Shown here piece after piece: positions 18,072-27,694 of a stretch of 64,000 nt of DNA. The notes under the pieces were generated by a model, which saw only the letters and a list, made by a program, of their open reading frames with translations, had not been told where the DNA came from and did not search any database. The DNA is from Bin80 sp965116685 (GTDB lineage: Bacteria > Bacteroidota > Rhodothermia > Rhodothermales > Bin80), in contig OZ220707.1 of the NCBI GenBank assembly GCA_965116685.1, forward strand, positions 2,666,001 through 2,730,000, in the 5' to 3' direction. Each line of letters begins with the position of its first letter. The stretch's first letter is position 1. The translations under genes were made by a program, and so were the position numbers.

Positions 18072-19928
18072 TCAATGTAGGGTGTTACGGAAAAATAATA
18101 GTCCACCACCCAGGCCACCACTGAACACATCCAGGTCGCCGTCTGTGTCAATGTCTATAAACGCAGGGACTGCAAGGATCGGCAGCGGAGCAGGAAGTGT
18201 GCCGGATTCAATAAATTCAGGGATCTCTGCAGTGCCTTCATTGATGTAGAGGGCGGCCCCATCAGCCTCACGGCCCAGGATCAGATCCTGATCTCCATCT
18301 CCGTCCAAGTCGGCAAAGCGGGGAACACTTCGTCGCCCAACGTCAATGCCTTCGAATTTGTCGCTGACGAGTTCAAATTGCGGTGCGCCGGCATTGCCGG
18401 TATTGCGGTAAAAATTCAAATCTCCCGATGACTCGCCAATAAAAAGGTCTAGATCGCCGTCCGCGTCAATATCTACAAGGGCAGGTGTGCTGTTACTGCC
18501 GCGGGTAAGCGTTACGGTATTACCTTCGTCCAGCACAAAATCAGGCACACTCGGGGTCCCGTCATTTCGGAAATACAAACTGCCCTTGTTCCAGGTGCCA
18601 ACCAGCATATCCAAATCCCCATCCGCATCAAGGTCTCCCACAGCAGGTGCAAGGTTGTAGTGTCCCCCGATGGGAAGCGACGATCGCTGTTGCCAGCGAA
18701 GATGTCCAGGCACAGAAGTGTTTTCGAAGTAATGGATGGTGGCGGTATTAAAATCATGCGTTGAGATCTTGTTGGAGATGAGAAGGTCCGGATCTCCGTC
18801 TGCGTCCAGATCTGCAAATACAGGGTAAGAGTCTGCGCCGACATCAATCCCGGACAACAACGTTTTCGTTTTTAGCACAAGCCCCTCTGGTGTCGGATCC
18901 ATGTAGTAGAGATTGTCCACGGCAGACGTATTCGGGTTGAATGCGCCGCCAAGTACTCCGAAAATCAGTTCAGCGGTGTCATCTCCATCAAGATCCGCAA
19001 AGAGAATGGAATTGTAGCCGCTGGTCTTGATTGGGTCGTCGGGTGGATAGGCAATCGGTTCATTGCGAAGGTTCGGCTCCGCACAGGTTCCGGTATTGGA
19101 AATCAGTAAAATGCCGGCCTCGAAAAAATCCCCCCAAAAGAGATCTTGATCACCATCCTGATCAATATCATGGAACGAAAGAGCATTGGCACCGTGTAGA
19201 GTAGCAAACATGCCAAGAATCTCTATGTCCTCAAACCGCTCGGTCACAAGGCGAAATCTTGGGAGCCCGGATTCATCCTTGCCAACAGACTCATAGTGCA
19301 GTACCGTCCCGCTGACACGGCCAATAAACAGATCCAGGAGCCCGTCACAGTCTAGGTCAATGATGGTTGGAATATTTTGACGATCCATAAAGAGTGGCTC
19401 CCCCTCTGCATCCAGTAATGAATCCAGGGGTGCAGCAAAGGAGGCAGAGGTGGCGGTTCCTTCGTTGCGAAAAAGCCGTACATAACTGAACACGGTTTCG
19501 CCGATCAAGTCATAGTCGCCGTCTTGATCCAGGTCAACGAACCGGTACCATTCCCCCACATCCAGGCCCTGATATTGATCACTGCGCCAGGTAAACGAGG
19601 GCGCAGTGGTGCTGCCGGTGTTTTCGAAATACTTGATGTGCCCGGTTAATTCTTGGACAAACAGGTCCAGGTCCTGATCCCCATCAATATCAACCAGTTG
19701 GGGTCTGGGTAGGTTGAATCCACCATGGAACGGATGGTCAAGAAGCTCGCCATCTGTCCCAAGCACCTCTATCCCATAGATCTCCTGAACGTAGGAAGGC
19801 GGAAATGCAACGTGCTCTTGGCGGGCAGTTTCTGTGGTAGCACAGCCGAACAGGAAAGAAAGGGCAAGACCAAGTACGACCCAGTTTCTATCGGGTCCCG
19901 AGGCCAGTGGGATTCGGGCCCACTTCAA
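18072..19928 (-). CDS. FG-GAP/VCBS repeat lipoprotein
   Basis: A secreted or surface protein made of repeated calcium-binding FG-GAP/VCBS-type blades. DIDGDQDLDLF, DLDQDGDYDL, DLDADGDPDLLIS and similar Asp-rich loops recur about ten times, often followed by YFENTG-type strands, implying one or more beta-propellers. The frame is open far upstream to 20306, but that part overlaps the preceding gene and is not protein-like. A TTG at 19928 gives about 618 residues with a lipoprotein signal (hydrophobic VVLGLALSFLFGC, lipobox LFGC), overlapping the upstream gene by ~40 bases. The exact start is uncertain. It is last in a run of three exported propeller proteins and probably acts in adhesion or binding at the cell surface. 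Confidence 0.75.
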   Translation of the reverse strand: MKWARIPLASGPDRNWVVLGLALSFLFGCATTETARQEHVAFPPSYVQEIYGIEVLGTDGELLDHPFHGGFNLPRPQLVDIDGDQDLDLFVQELTGHIKYFENTGSTTAPSFTWRSDQYQGLDVGEWYRFVDLDQDGDYDLIGETVFSYVRLFRNEGTATSASFAAPLDSLLDAEGEPLFMDRQNIPTIIDLDCDGLLDLFIGRVSGTVLHYESVGKDESGLPRFRLVTERFEDIEILGMFATLHGANALSFHDIDQDGDQDLFWGDFFEAGILLISNTGTCAEPNLRNEPIAYPPDDPIKTSGYNSILFADLDGDDTAELIFGVLGGAFNPNTSAVDNLYYMDPTPEGLVLKTKTLLSGIDVGADSYPVFADLDADGDPDLLISNKISTHDFNTATIHYFENTSVPGHLRWQQRSSLPIGGHYNLAPAVGDLDADGDLDMLVGTWNKGSLYFRNDGTPSVPDFVLDEGNTVTLTRGSNSTPALVDIDADGDLDLFIGESSGDLNFYRNTGNAGAPQFELVSDKFEGIDVGRRSVPRFADLDGDGDQDLILGREADGAALYINEGTAEIPEFIESGTLPAPLPILAVPAFIDIDTDGDLDVFSGGLGGGLLFFRNTLH

Positions 19929-21240
19929 GCATTTTTGTGATTTCACGAGATTCCGAGTCAATGACTGCAATGATCCCCGGGAGATGACCATCCTGCCATT
20001 TGTATCGGCCCGGATAGGCTCCGTTGAGGTTATTATTGGAAATATAGACATTGCGTCCATCCGGTGAGATGGCAGCCCCATGAGGCTCTGAAAGTCCTTC
20101 AATGGTTTCTGCAACTTTGCGCTCGGCAACATCCACGACCGTGGCACGATTGCCCATCTTGTTGCCGAACCAGACAAAGTTTCCATCGGGGCTGAACACG
20201 GGATGCCATGGTGCCATCCCAACCTGGATGGATCCGTCGGGGACGGGCTTAAATGGGTCCGACAGGTCAAAGAAGAAAAATTTACCGGAGAGTTGCCCTC
20301 CCACAACCATCATCTGACCATTTGGTGAGATCGCAAATTGGACCAGTGTGTGCTGCTCTCCCTGGATTCTTTCTAGTGAAATTTCCTCGGTGGCAACGTC
20401 GATCACGGCCATCTCATTTTGTGCAAGGCTTCCTACGTACACATGTGTACCGGCTGGATTGACCGAGAGTGCATGGGGGCGGGGAAAGAATACATCCAGT
20501 TCTTCAATCTCCATACCACTGCGCTCAACGATGCCAATTCGCTGCGGGGGATTCACGGCTTTCATGGACCGTCCGACAAACAGCAAGCTGTCTACAGGAC
20601 TGATCATCAACATCCCTGGACGCTCAAAGTCAATTTGGTCAATCAACTCATTATTCCGGTCGAACTTCAATACGGCATCATCCCCGATCAGAGAGATATA
20701 GAATGCAGATCCGTCGGGTTCAACGGCGACATGATGAGGCCGGGAATTTTCCGTGAAGCCCAATTTTTGGAGATTAATCGTTCGGACAACCAGATTCGCA
20801 TCCATATCAATGACTGCGACTTTCGCGGCTCCCTGGATGCATGCATACAGAAGGTTGGACGCATCCGAGTAGGAAATATGCCCCTCGTCATTCGGGGCAC
20901 CGCGCTCAATCCATTCCCGAACGGTCTGGATATCTTCATTAGTCAACTCTGTGGCATGGACGCTCAGCGGATCTTCGTCGGAGAGGCGGGTGGCCAGACG
21001 GATCATTAGACTCCCATCCGGGTCGTAAGGGATGACAACCTCCCCGTGCCTGGATCCCGCCATGATCCCCTCCCATGATTCAATGGAAAGGCCGGTCTCC
21101 CCCTCCAGGAGCGGAGAGAATTTTTCCTGGATGATGGGCAGGACATCGCGACTGAAAATGGTCGTTGCCGATTGCGCCAGCGCATTTCCATGAACCAACA
21201 CCAGCAAAAATGCAATACAAGAAAAACATTTTCTTAGCAT
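19888..21240 (-). CDS. Exported YVTN-type beta-propeller protein with a heme-less cytochrome-like N-terminal domain
   Basis: 450 residues. The signal peptide is MLRKCFSCIAFLLVLVHGNALA. Residues ~25-115 match the pattern of planctomycete-type cytochrome C (PSCyt1) domains (FSRDVLPIIQEK, then GLSIESWEGIMAGSRHGEVV, PYDPDGSLMIRL, LTNEDIQTVREWIERGAP), but the heme-binding CxxCH expected after the first helix is absent and reads FSPLLEGE. The remainder is a seven-blade-like propeller with YVTN/PDG motifs (VAVEPDGSAFYIS, LSVNPAGTHVYVG, AISPDGRNVYISN). It sits between the choice-of-anchor B gene (20 bp upstream) and the FG-GAP lipoprotein (overlap), implying one operon. It is periplasmic or surface-exposed; function unknown. 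Confidence 0.8.
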   Translation of the reverse strand: MLRKCFSCIAFLLVLVHGNALAQSATTIFSRDVLPIIQEKFSPLLEGETGLSIESWEGIMAGSRHGEVVIPYDPDGSLMIRLATRLSDEDPLSVHATELTNEDIQTVREWIERGAPNDEGHISYSDASNLLYACIQGAAKVAVIDMDANLVVRTINLQKLGFTENSRPHHVAVEPDGSAFYISLIGDDAVLKFDRNNELIDQIDFERPGMLMISPVDSLLFVGRSMKAVNPPQRIGIVERSGMEIEELDVFFPRPHALSVNPAGTHVYVGSLAQNEMAVIDVATEEISLERIQGEQHTLVQFAISPNGQMMVVGGQLSGKFFFFDLSDPFKPVPDGSIQVGMAPWHPVFSPDGNFVWFGNKMGNRATVVDVAERKVAETIEGLSEPHGAAISPDGRNVYISNNNLNGAYPGRYKWQDGHLPGIIAVIDSESREITKMLEVGPNPTGLGTR

Positions 21241-21260
21241 ACGAATGGGAATTTACCTGC

Positions 21261-23639
21261 CTATATATCAAGGTTTTGTTTTCGGACAATGAAGAGCCCC
21301 TCCCCGATGCCGGTAACGATAATCGTGCCACTGGGGAAGTAAGGGTAATTACTCCAGGATCCTTCAAACCCCGGTTTGTCTGTGCCGATCGGATACGTGT
21401 CAAAGAAGCCGATTTCTACTGGGTTGGTGCGATCACTGATGTCAAAGATACGTAGCCCACTCATGTAGTTGGACTGGTACATCACATCTCCCTGAATGTA
21501 CAGGTTATGATCACTTGAGAGATTCTCTGACGTGAATTCCTTCTCCAACAGGGGGTCGTCCAGGTCCGTGATATTCCAGATGAGGGTTCGCGTCCCCACG
21601 ACCTTTCCACTCAGCTCATCAATCTCATCGTTCATATAAAAGTACTCAAAGTCGTCGGTGACCCAGCCTTGGTGAGCATAGGATACATTTGGGTATTCCG
21701 CTATAGAGAGGGCGACAGGATTTTCTTTATCTGTGACATCCGAGATACTGAGTGCAGTTTCATTTGAGTTGAAACAAATTTCTCGTCCCTGGTGCTCGGT
21801 ATCCGGTCCTTCATAGATGATGCATTGCGCATCGTGTGAATAGCCCGTACCGGATCGGCCAGTGCTCGGATCTGCAAAGCAGCCGGCAAATTGAGGGGAG
21901 AGGGGATCCCGTATATTGACCATGTGTAACCCTCCTCCACAGGTTTCCCCGCCACCACTGCTGCCAACGATATAGGCAAATCCGGTGTCTTCATTGATCA
22001 CGACATTGTGGGCACTGGCGATGCCATCATAGAGCGCATCTTCTGTGAAGGTGACCGGTGCATCATTGTCTTCACGAAGACGGGTCAAATCAAAGATTTG
22101 CATGCCGTGTTCCCCCACATTATCAGCTACGACGAATGCATGGTTGTCATAGACCTTGATATCCCGCCAGGAATTCGGGGTTGCACCTTGGGTCAAGGGT
22201 AGGTCTCCTTTCAAGACTGGGTTGGCCGGATCGGTGATATCCACAAAAGAAGTTCCATTGGTTCGCCCGACCAAGGCATATTCACGGTTCGTTTCAGGGT
22301 CAACCCAGCCCCAGACATCATTTGCCTGGATGCCGTCGCCTCCTCCAAGATCTTCAATCGTCATAAAGGAGAGCAGGTCCACATTCCCACAGTCAAACTG
22401 TCCGGCCATCCCGTCGGTACAGTCTACCGCACCACTTGAGAGGAGTACAACCTCTTTACCGGTTTTCAGGGCATCACTGGAGGACCATTCTCCTGTTTCA
22501 GCGTTCATGCTCAGTACGCGAACGCTACCTTTTCCAAGGTTGGAGCCGGGAGCACTGACTACGGCTGCATCCTCTCCAAGGGAAATTATCATACCAAACA
22601 GCATATCTCCTGTCCCCGCTTCAATGGTGCCGGTTTTCATCCATTGCATGGAGTTACTATCCAGTTCATAGGACCAGACCGCTCCCATCTGTCCGCCGGC
22701 GATGGGTAATCCTGCGAGCAGGGTTGAATGATCAGAACTGAATCCGAGGCCAAAGAGATCAGGGACACCACCAATTTCCGTTTCCAGTATTTGGAGGATT
22801 TCGGCTCCCTGCGCACCAATTACAGCCCAGACTAGTTTGCCTGGAGGCGGTAATTGGGTTGGTGCTATGTTGGGGACAATCCCTGGAGCACCCGCGAGGA
22901 GCATTGAGCCGGCAACAGCCTGTAGGACGACTCCCAGCCCCTGACCATCAACACTTTCATGATCACCACTCAGGATTTGCTGGCCATGCCACTGACCGTC
23001 ATGATCCGCAAACTGGTATACGGCACCAGCACCTTCATTGGCACCGGGAGCACCAACATAGACGGCTCCATTGTCTGCAATTGCAATGGACGAACCAAAT
23101 AAATCCGCTTCCTGCACATTCTCGTGTGTCAGCATGCCTGCCTCTTCAAAACCATCTTGTCCACGCATGTAAACAGACACGGAACTGGTGGCATTGACAC
23201 CGGTCATGCCACTTGTAGCAAGCATGGTTCCCGAAAAGGCAACGCTCCCACCAATGGGAGACTCCGCTGAGCCGAGCAGCTTTGCAACTTCTTCCCATTC
23301 ACTGGTTTCGCTATTTTGGGCAAAGATGTAAACTGCACCACCAGTTCCTTCTAAAGAGGGTGCGCCGATTGCAAGATGGTCTCCGTTGGCAACGATCTGG
23401 TAGCCAAACGCATCCGTTGCTGTAGCATCCGAGGCCATGAGTTCACCGGCGACTTGCCACCCCTCTTCGCCACCTGTGGATTGATAGATGTACACGACTC
23501 CCGGCTGGTCGTCATCGGGCACGGGGTGCCCTACCAGTACGGAATTTGCGATGGTCTCGGTCGCAAGGCCGAGCGCATTCATCTGGGCATAAGCCGCAGG
23601 TGGCACGGCGAAAAGCAAGAAGAGAGAGAAATATTTCAT
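21261..23639 (-). CDS. Choice-of-anchor B family protein (FG-GAP plus LVIVD propeller)
   Basis: About 792 residues with the signal peptide MKYFSLFLLFAVPPAAYAQ. An upstream in-frame ATG at 23654 (MTNSV) is the alternative start; the frame is open further to 23792 but that overlaps glgB. The N-terminal half has integrin-like FG-GAP blades (YIYQSTGGEEGWQVAGEL, then IFAQNSETSEWEEVAKL). The C-terminal half is the LVIVD-repeat region typical of the choice-of-anchor B family: VDITDPANPVLKGDLP, MQIFDLTRL, SHDAQCIIYEGPD, FDISDRTNPVEIGFFDTYP. Such proteins are exported and common in Rhodothermota and marine Bacteroidota; their role is not known. There are 62 bases between its start and the glgB stop, same strand. 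Confidence 0.85.
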   Translation of the reverse strand: MKYFSLFLLFAVPPAAYAQMNALGLATETIANSVLVGHPVPDDDQPGVVYIYQSTGGEEGWQVAGELMASDATATDAFGYQIVANGDHLAIGAPSLEGTGGAVYIFAQNSETSEWEEVAKLLGSAESPIGGSVAFSGTMLATSGMTGVNATSSVSVYMRGQDGFEEAGMLTHENVQEADLFGSSIAIADNGAVYVGAPGANEGAGAVYQFADHDGQWHGQQILSGDHESVDGQGLGVVLQAVAGSMLLAGAPGIVPNIAPTQLPPPGKLVWAVIGAQGAEILQILETEIGGVPDLFGLGFSSDHSTLLAGLPIAGGQMGAVWSYELDSNSMQWMKTGTIEAGTGDMLFGMIISLGEDAAVVSAPGSNLGKGSVRVLSMNAETGEWSSSDALKTGKEVVLLSSGAVDCTDGMAGQFDCGNVDLLSFMTIEDLGGGDGIQANDVWGWVDPETNREYALVGRTNGTSFVDITDPANPVLKGDLPLTQGATPNSWRDIKVYDNHAFVVADNVGEHGMQIFDLTRLREDNDAPVTFTEDALYDGIASAHNVVINEDTGFAYIVGSSGGGETCGGGLHMVNIRDPLSPQFAGCFADPSTGRSGTGYSHDAQCIIYEGPDTEHQGREICFNSNETALSISDVTDKENPVALSIAEYPNVSYAHQGWVTDDFEYFYMNDEIDELSGKVVGTRTLIWNITDLDDPLLEKEFTSENLSSDHNLYIQGDVMYQSNYMSGLRIFDISDRTNPVEIGFFDTYPIGTDKPGFEGSWSNYPYFPSGTIIVTGIGEGLFIVRKQNLDI

Positions 23640-23716
23640 GACGGAATTGGTCATTGGGTTAACAGAATCAAGTTTGCTGTTACGATTTTGACGGATATAG
23701 GATGCAAAAAAATAAA

Positions 23717-25618
23717 TCAGGATTCCTTCTGTAGCACTAGGAAGGCGAGTGGAGGGAGCGTCACGACGATGCTTAAGGGGCGGCCATGACATGGAACGGG
23801 TATGCTCTCCACGCGCCCCATGTTGCCCATGTCACTTCCTCCATACAGGGATGCATCACTATTTAGGCGTTCGTGCCAGTGCCCTTCTTTATCAACGCCA
23901 ATCCTGAAATTCTCTCGCGGAACCGGAGTCATGTTCAGAGCGAACACGATGCTTTCGGAGCCCTGCTTCCGCTCATAGACAAGAATCGAGTCACTGACAT
24001 GCTCGCCAATCCATGACCAGCCGTCCGGGCCATCGTTCCAGAGAGCGGGACACTCCAGATACAGAGTGTTTAGATCTTTCACGAGGCGCAGGATACCGCC
24101 ATGCAGGGGACTTTTGATCAGATCCCAATTCAATGGGTGGTCATGATTCCATTCATGGGTTTGGGCAAACTCGCTCCCCATAAAGAGCATTTTTTTGCCG
24201 GGATGCCCGAACATGTGTCCTAGGAGGAGTCGGTAATTGGCGGCTTTCTGCCACTCATCGCCCGGCATACGATCCCAGAGGGATCCCTTACCATGAACGA
24301 CCTCATCATGCGAAAGAGGAAGTACATAGTGCTCACTGAATGCGTATACGAAGGAGAAGGTCAGCAGGTTATGGTGGTACTTGCGATGCACCGGATCCTC
24401 ACACATATAGTCGAGCACATCGTTCATCCAGCCCATATTCCACTTGTACATGAAGCCGAGTCCCTGGTCGTAGGTTGGAGCGGATACCCCTTGAAAAGCA
24501 GTTGATTCTTCGGCAATGGTAAAGGTACCGGGGAAATGCGAATAGACGGCCTCGTTGGTTTTCTTGAGGACATCAATCGCCTCAAGGTTTTCACGCTCAC
24601 CATACATATTTGGAGCCCACTCATCGCGTGAATAATCCCGGTACAGCATGGAAGCAACGGCATCCACGCGCAAAGCGTCGATGTGGTACTTGTCCAGCCA
24701 GAAGAGTGCGTTCGAGATTAGGAAATTCCGTACCCCGGTTTTGCCATAGTCAAAAATATAGGTTCCCCAGTCCGGGTGGTAGCGCATTTTAGGGTCATCG
24801 TACTCAAACAGGGTGGACCCATCGTAATAAACCAACCCTTGTGGATCCGTAGCAAAGTGGGCGGGGACCCAGTCGATGATCACGCCAATCCCCCGCTGAT
24901 GGAGCGTGTCAATCAGAAACATCAGATCTTCGGGAGAGCCATATCGGTACGTCGGGCAGAAGTATCCGACCACCTGATACCCCCAGGATCCATAAAAGGC
25001 GTGCTCCGCAACAGGGAGCAGTTCAATGTGGGTAAAACCCAGGTCGCTGACGTGGTCTGCGAGTGGCCCGGCAATTTCCCGGTAGGACAGGGAGGTGCCA
25101 TATTCTTTATGTTGCCAGGATCCAAGGTGCACCTCGTAGATGGAGATCGGTTTCTCCAGCGTAGCCGCCCCATCCCTCTGGTTCATCCACGCTTCATCCT
25201 GCCAGTCATACTGCAGGGGATTCAAAACGGCAGAGAGCCCCTGTACACTGCTTCCCTGGGATTCGGGTGGTTCCATTTGAACTGCAAAGGGGTCACATTT
25301 GTCTGCTGTGTACAGGCCGTTCTGGATGTGATACTTGTATCGCTGTCCACTTGAAGCACCAGGAATAAAACATTCCCAGCAACCGCTTCCGGTTCTTTGC
25401 ATGGGATGCGACTCTGCTTGCCAGTCATTAAAATCCCCAATGACATGAATGGTATCTGCATGCGGTGCCCAGACCGCAAACCAAGCGCCATCTTCTTGTA
25501 AATGTCCACCAAGCCGATCATAGCTCTTGGTCAATTCTCCTTGATCCCAGAAGTAGAGATCTTCATCCGAAAGCCACCGGGATATGGGCTGTTTAGGTTT
25601 ACTTGGCATCTTGGTCAC
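23717..25618 (-). CDS. glgB: 1,4-alpha-glucan branching enzyme
   Basis: GlgB forms alpha-1,6 branches in glycogen. The 633-residue protein has the N-terminal CBM48 domain (GAWFAVWAPHADTIHVIGDFN), a GH13 barrel with nucleophile Asp in LRVDAVASMLYRDYSR, acid/base Glu in IAEESTAF and the transition-state Asp in LSHDEVVHGK, and a C-terminal all-beta domain. The length is normal for the family. Its GTG start overlaps the TGA of glgE (GTGA, 25615-25618), so it is translationally coupled to glgE; an ATG three codons later (25609) is an alternative. The pairing with glgE matches the maltosyltransferase route, in which GlgE extends and GlgB branches. Confidence 0.95.
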   Translation of the reverse strand: MTKMPSKPKQPISRWLSDEDLYFWDQGELTKSYDRLGGHLQEDGAWFAVWAPHADTIHVIGDFNDWQAESHPMQRTGSGCWECFIPGASSGQRYKYHIQNGLYTADKCDPFAVQMEPPESQGSSVQGLSAVLNPLQYDWQDEAWMNQRDGAATLEKPISIYEVHLGSWQHKEYGTSLSYREIAGPLADHVSDLGFTHIELLPVAEHAFYGSWGYQVVGYFCPTYRYGSPEDLMFLIDTLHQRGIGVIIDWVPAHFATDPQGLVYYDGSTLFEYDDPKMRYHPDWGTYIFDYGKTGVRNFLISNALFWLDKYHIDALRVDAVASMLYRDYSRDEWAPNMYGERENLEAIDVLKKTNEAVYSHFPGTFTIAEESTAFQGVSAPTYDQGLGFMYKWNMGWMNDVLDYMCEDPVHRKYHHNLLTFSFVYAFSEHYVLPLSHDEVVHGKGSLWDRMPGDEWQKAANYRLLLGHMFGHPGKKMLFMGSEFAQTHEWNHDHPLNWDLIKSPLHGGILRLVKDLNTLYLECPALWNDGPDGWSWIGEHVSDSILVYERKQGSESIVFALNMTPVPRENFRIGVDKEGHWHERLNSDASLYGGSDMGNMGRVESIPVPCHGRPLSIVVTLPPLAFLVLQKES

Positions 25619-27588
25619 ACGAAATAATCAAAATCTGCTTCGGTCCGTACCCGACGAAGAACCTGGAATATTTTTGCAGGCATCACATGTGGGTCCACCC
25701 GGATACTGTGGGAGCGCCCCTGCCAGATGTATCGTTCTCCGCCCAAAAAATCAAGCATTTGGAAGGGGGCTTCCGTGGGCAGCTTTAACTCTTCAAGGGG
25801 GAGATGGAGTTTCCCTTCCTGAACTTGAAACGGATCCAGGCTCACGACACATACGATCGAGTTCTCGCCTGAATTCTTCCAGTAGGCAAGCATGAGTGGG
25901 TTTTGAATTTCCAAAAACTGGAGATTTCGTAATTGCTGCAGAGCAGCATTGCTTTTCCTGATTTGGTTGATGGCCTGGAACAGACCCTGAAGAGAGTTGG
26001 GATCATTCCAGTTCCAGGTACGGATTTCATATTTCTCGTTATTGGCATATTCTTCCCGGTCGGGATGTCTCTTTGCAAGAACATGCTCATACGGGGGGCC
26101 GTAGATCCCATATACCGGAGAGAGCGTCGCTGCGAGTACGTACCGGATAATGTGTGCGGGGCGCCCACCACTGACCAGGTATTCATGCAGGATATCGGGG
26201 GTGTTTGGCCAGAAGCTGGGTCGGAAGTATTCAGCGACGTTGGTGGAGGTGAGTTCCTGAAGATAGTCGGTGAGTTCCTCTTTTGTATTTCGCCATGTGA
26301 AGTAGGTGTAGGAGTTATTGAATCCCGATTTTGCAAGCGTATACATGATTTTCGGTCGCGTAAACGCTTCTGCTAGAAAAATCAGATCAGGGTGCTTGGT
26401 ACGAAGTCGACTCAGGCACCATGTCCAGAACGCCAGCGGTTTTGTGTGCGGGTTGTCAACCCGGAATACACGGACCCCTCGTTTGATCCAGAACTCAAAC
26501 ACTTGTTTGAGTTCTTCCCAGAGTGCCCGCCAGTCCGCACATTCAAAATTCAGCGGATAGACATCCTGGTATTTTTTGGGGGGATTTTCCGCATAGCGGA
26601 TGCTGTCGTCGGCGCGTTTCCTGAACCATTCAGGGTGTTCTTTCACCCAGGGATGATCGGGAGAGCACTGGAATGCAATATCAAGCGCCACTTCGAGGCC
26701 CAGTTTTGTTGCTTTGGCGACAAACCGGTCAAATGCAGGGAACCCTCCCAGTTCTTTGTGGATGCTGGTATGCCCTCCATCGGGGCTGCCAATTGCCCAG
26801 GGGCTCCCTGGCTCCGTGGGCTTTGCATCCGGGCTGTTGTCTTTCCCTTTCCGAAAGGTTGTGCCGATTGGATGGATTGGAGGCAGATACACGATATCGA
26901 ACCCTAGATCCCGGATACGCTCAAGGCGTAGCGCTGCATCGTCAAACGTTCCATGCATGCCCGGTGCATTTGCGGTGGATCGCGGGAAAAGTTCGTACCA
27001 TGCTGCGAATGCAGCAAGTTTGCGATCCACCTCGACCGTGAGTACAGCACTCTGGACTGCACCTTTCTGCGGGTCATTGGCCAGTGCTAACTGCAGGGAC
27101 TCCTCTTCCAGCGGGGCCTGGATATCTCCCTTGGTATACCGCTTCGCAAAAGAGAGGAGCTTTTCACGGGCCTCCAAGGGAGCATTGACGGCGTATTCCT
27201 TGAGCAGGGCGGCGCCGTCCAGGAGTTCTATTTTGAGCTCCATTTCGGGCATCTTTGCCTTAAAGCGGCGCCCATACTGCTCTTGCCATGAACCATAACG
27301 ATCAATCCAGGCCTGTACATGATACGTGTAGAGGCCGGGAGTCTCCGTGACAAAGCTGCCCGTGTATTCATCGTTATAGGTTGGTGTCATACGGATTTCT
27401 TCGGTGGAACCGCCCAGATGTGTCACATAGAGTTTTGCACAAAGTTGGTCGTGTCCGTCAACAATTATGTCGGCAGTGACGTTGACCTGTTCTCCCACGG
27501 TTCGTTTGATGTGCCAGTCGCCTTCATCGACACGGGGAGATACGGAAACAATAAAAACACGGGACCAGCGATCAGAGGTGGACTTCAT
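25615..27588 (-). CDS. glgE: Alpha-1,4-glucan:maltose-1-phosphate maltosyltransferase
   Basis: GlgE transfers maltose from maltose-1-phosphate to the non-reducing end of alpha-1,4-glucans. The start MKSTSDRW at 27588 is preferred to the upstream ATG at 27621, giving 657 residues, the usual size. Domains are an N-terminal beta-sandwich with the GlgE-specific DRWSRVFIVSVSPRVDEGDW opening, a helical insert, the GH13 barrel with LDIAFQCSPDHPW, nucleophile Asp in FRVDNPHTKP and acid/base Glu in FLAEAFTRPKIM, and a C-terminal beta domain. It leads the glgE-glgB operon and is divergent from glgX across about 106 bases. No maltokinase (Pep2/Mak), TreS or GlgM/GlgC gene lies in the window, so the source of the donor must be encoded elsewhere. 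Confidence 0.93.
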   Translation of the reverse strand: MKSTSDRWSRVFIVSVSPRVDEGDWHIKRTVGEQVNVTADIIVDGHDQLCAKLYVTHLGGSTEEIRMTPTYNDEYTGSFVTETPGLYTYHVQAWIDRYGSWQEQYGRRFKAKMPEMELKIELLDGAALLKEYAVNAPLEAREKLLSFAKRYTKGDIQAPLEEESLQLALANDPQKGAVQSAVLTVEVDRKLAAFAAWYELFPRSTANAPGMHGTFDDAALRLERIRDLGFDIVYLPPIHPIGTTFRKGKDNSPDAKPTEPGSPWAIGSPDGGHTSIHKELGGFPAFDRFVAKATKLGLEVALDIAFQCSPDHPWVKEHPEWFRKRADDSIRYAENPPKKYQDVYPLNFECADWRALWEELKQVFEFWIKRGVRVFRVDNPHTKPLAFWTWCLSRLRTKHPDLIFLAEAFTRPKIMYTLAKSGFNNSYTYFTWRNTKEELTDYLQELTSTNVAEYFRPSFWPNTPDILHEYLVSGGRPAHIIRYVLAATLSPVYGIYGPPYEHVLAKRHPDREEYANNEKYEIRTWNWNDPNSLQGLFQAINQIRKSNAALQQLRNLQFLEIQNPLMLAYWKNSGENSIVCVVSLDPFQVQEGKLHLPLEELKLPTEAPFQMLDFLGGERYIWQGRSHSIRVDPHVMPAKIFQVLRRVRTEADFDYFV

Positions 27589-27694
27589 ATTGTGGTAATA
27601 ATTTCTTATTCTCGGTGCCACGGCAGTAGTATGTTGCTTGCCGGTTCAACGAGTCTGATTTAAAAAGCAAGTATATCCCACCGGATATTAACTC

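Noticed and set aside
18072..20306. Full-length 744-residue reading of the FG-GAP gene starting at 20306
   Set aside because: The first ~126 residues overlap the propeller gene and look random; a lipoprotein start near 19928 fits better.
21261..23792. 843-residue reading of the choice-of-anchor B gene starting at 23792
   Set aside because: It overlaps the glgB 3' end and lacks a signal peptide; starts at 23654 or 23639 give a proper signal.
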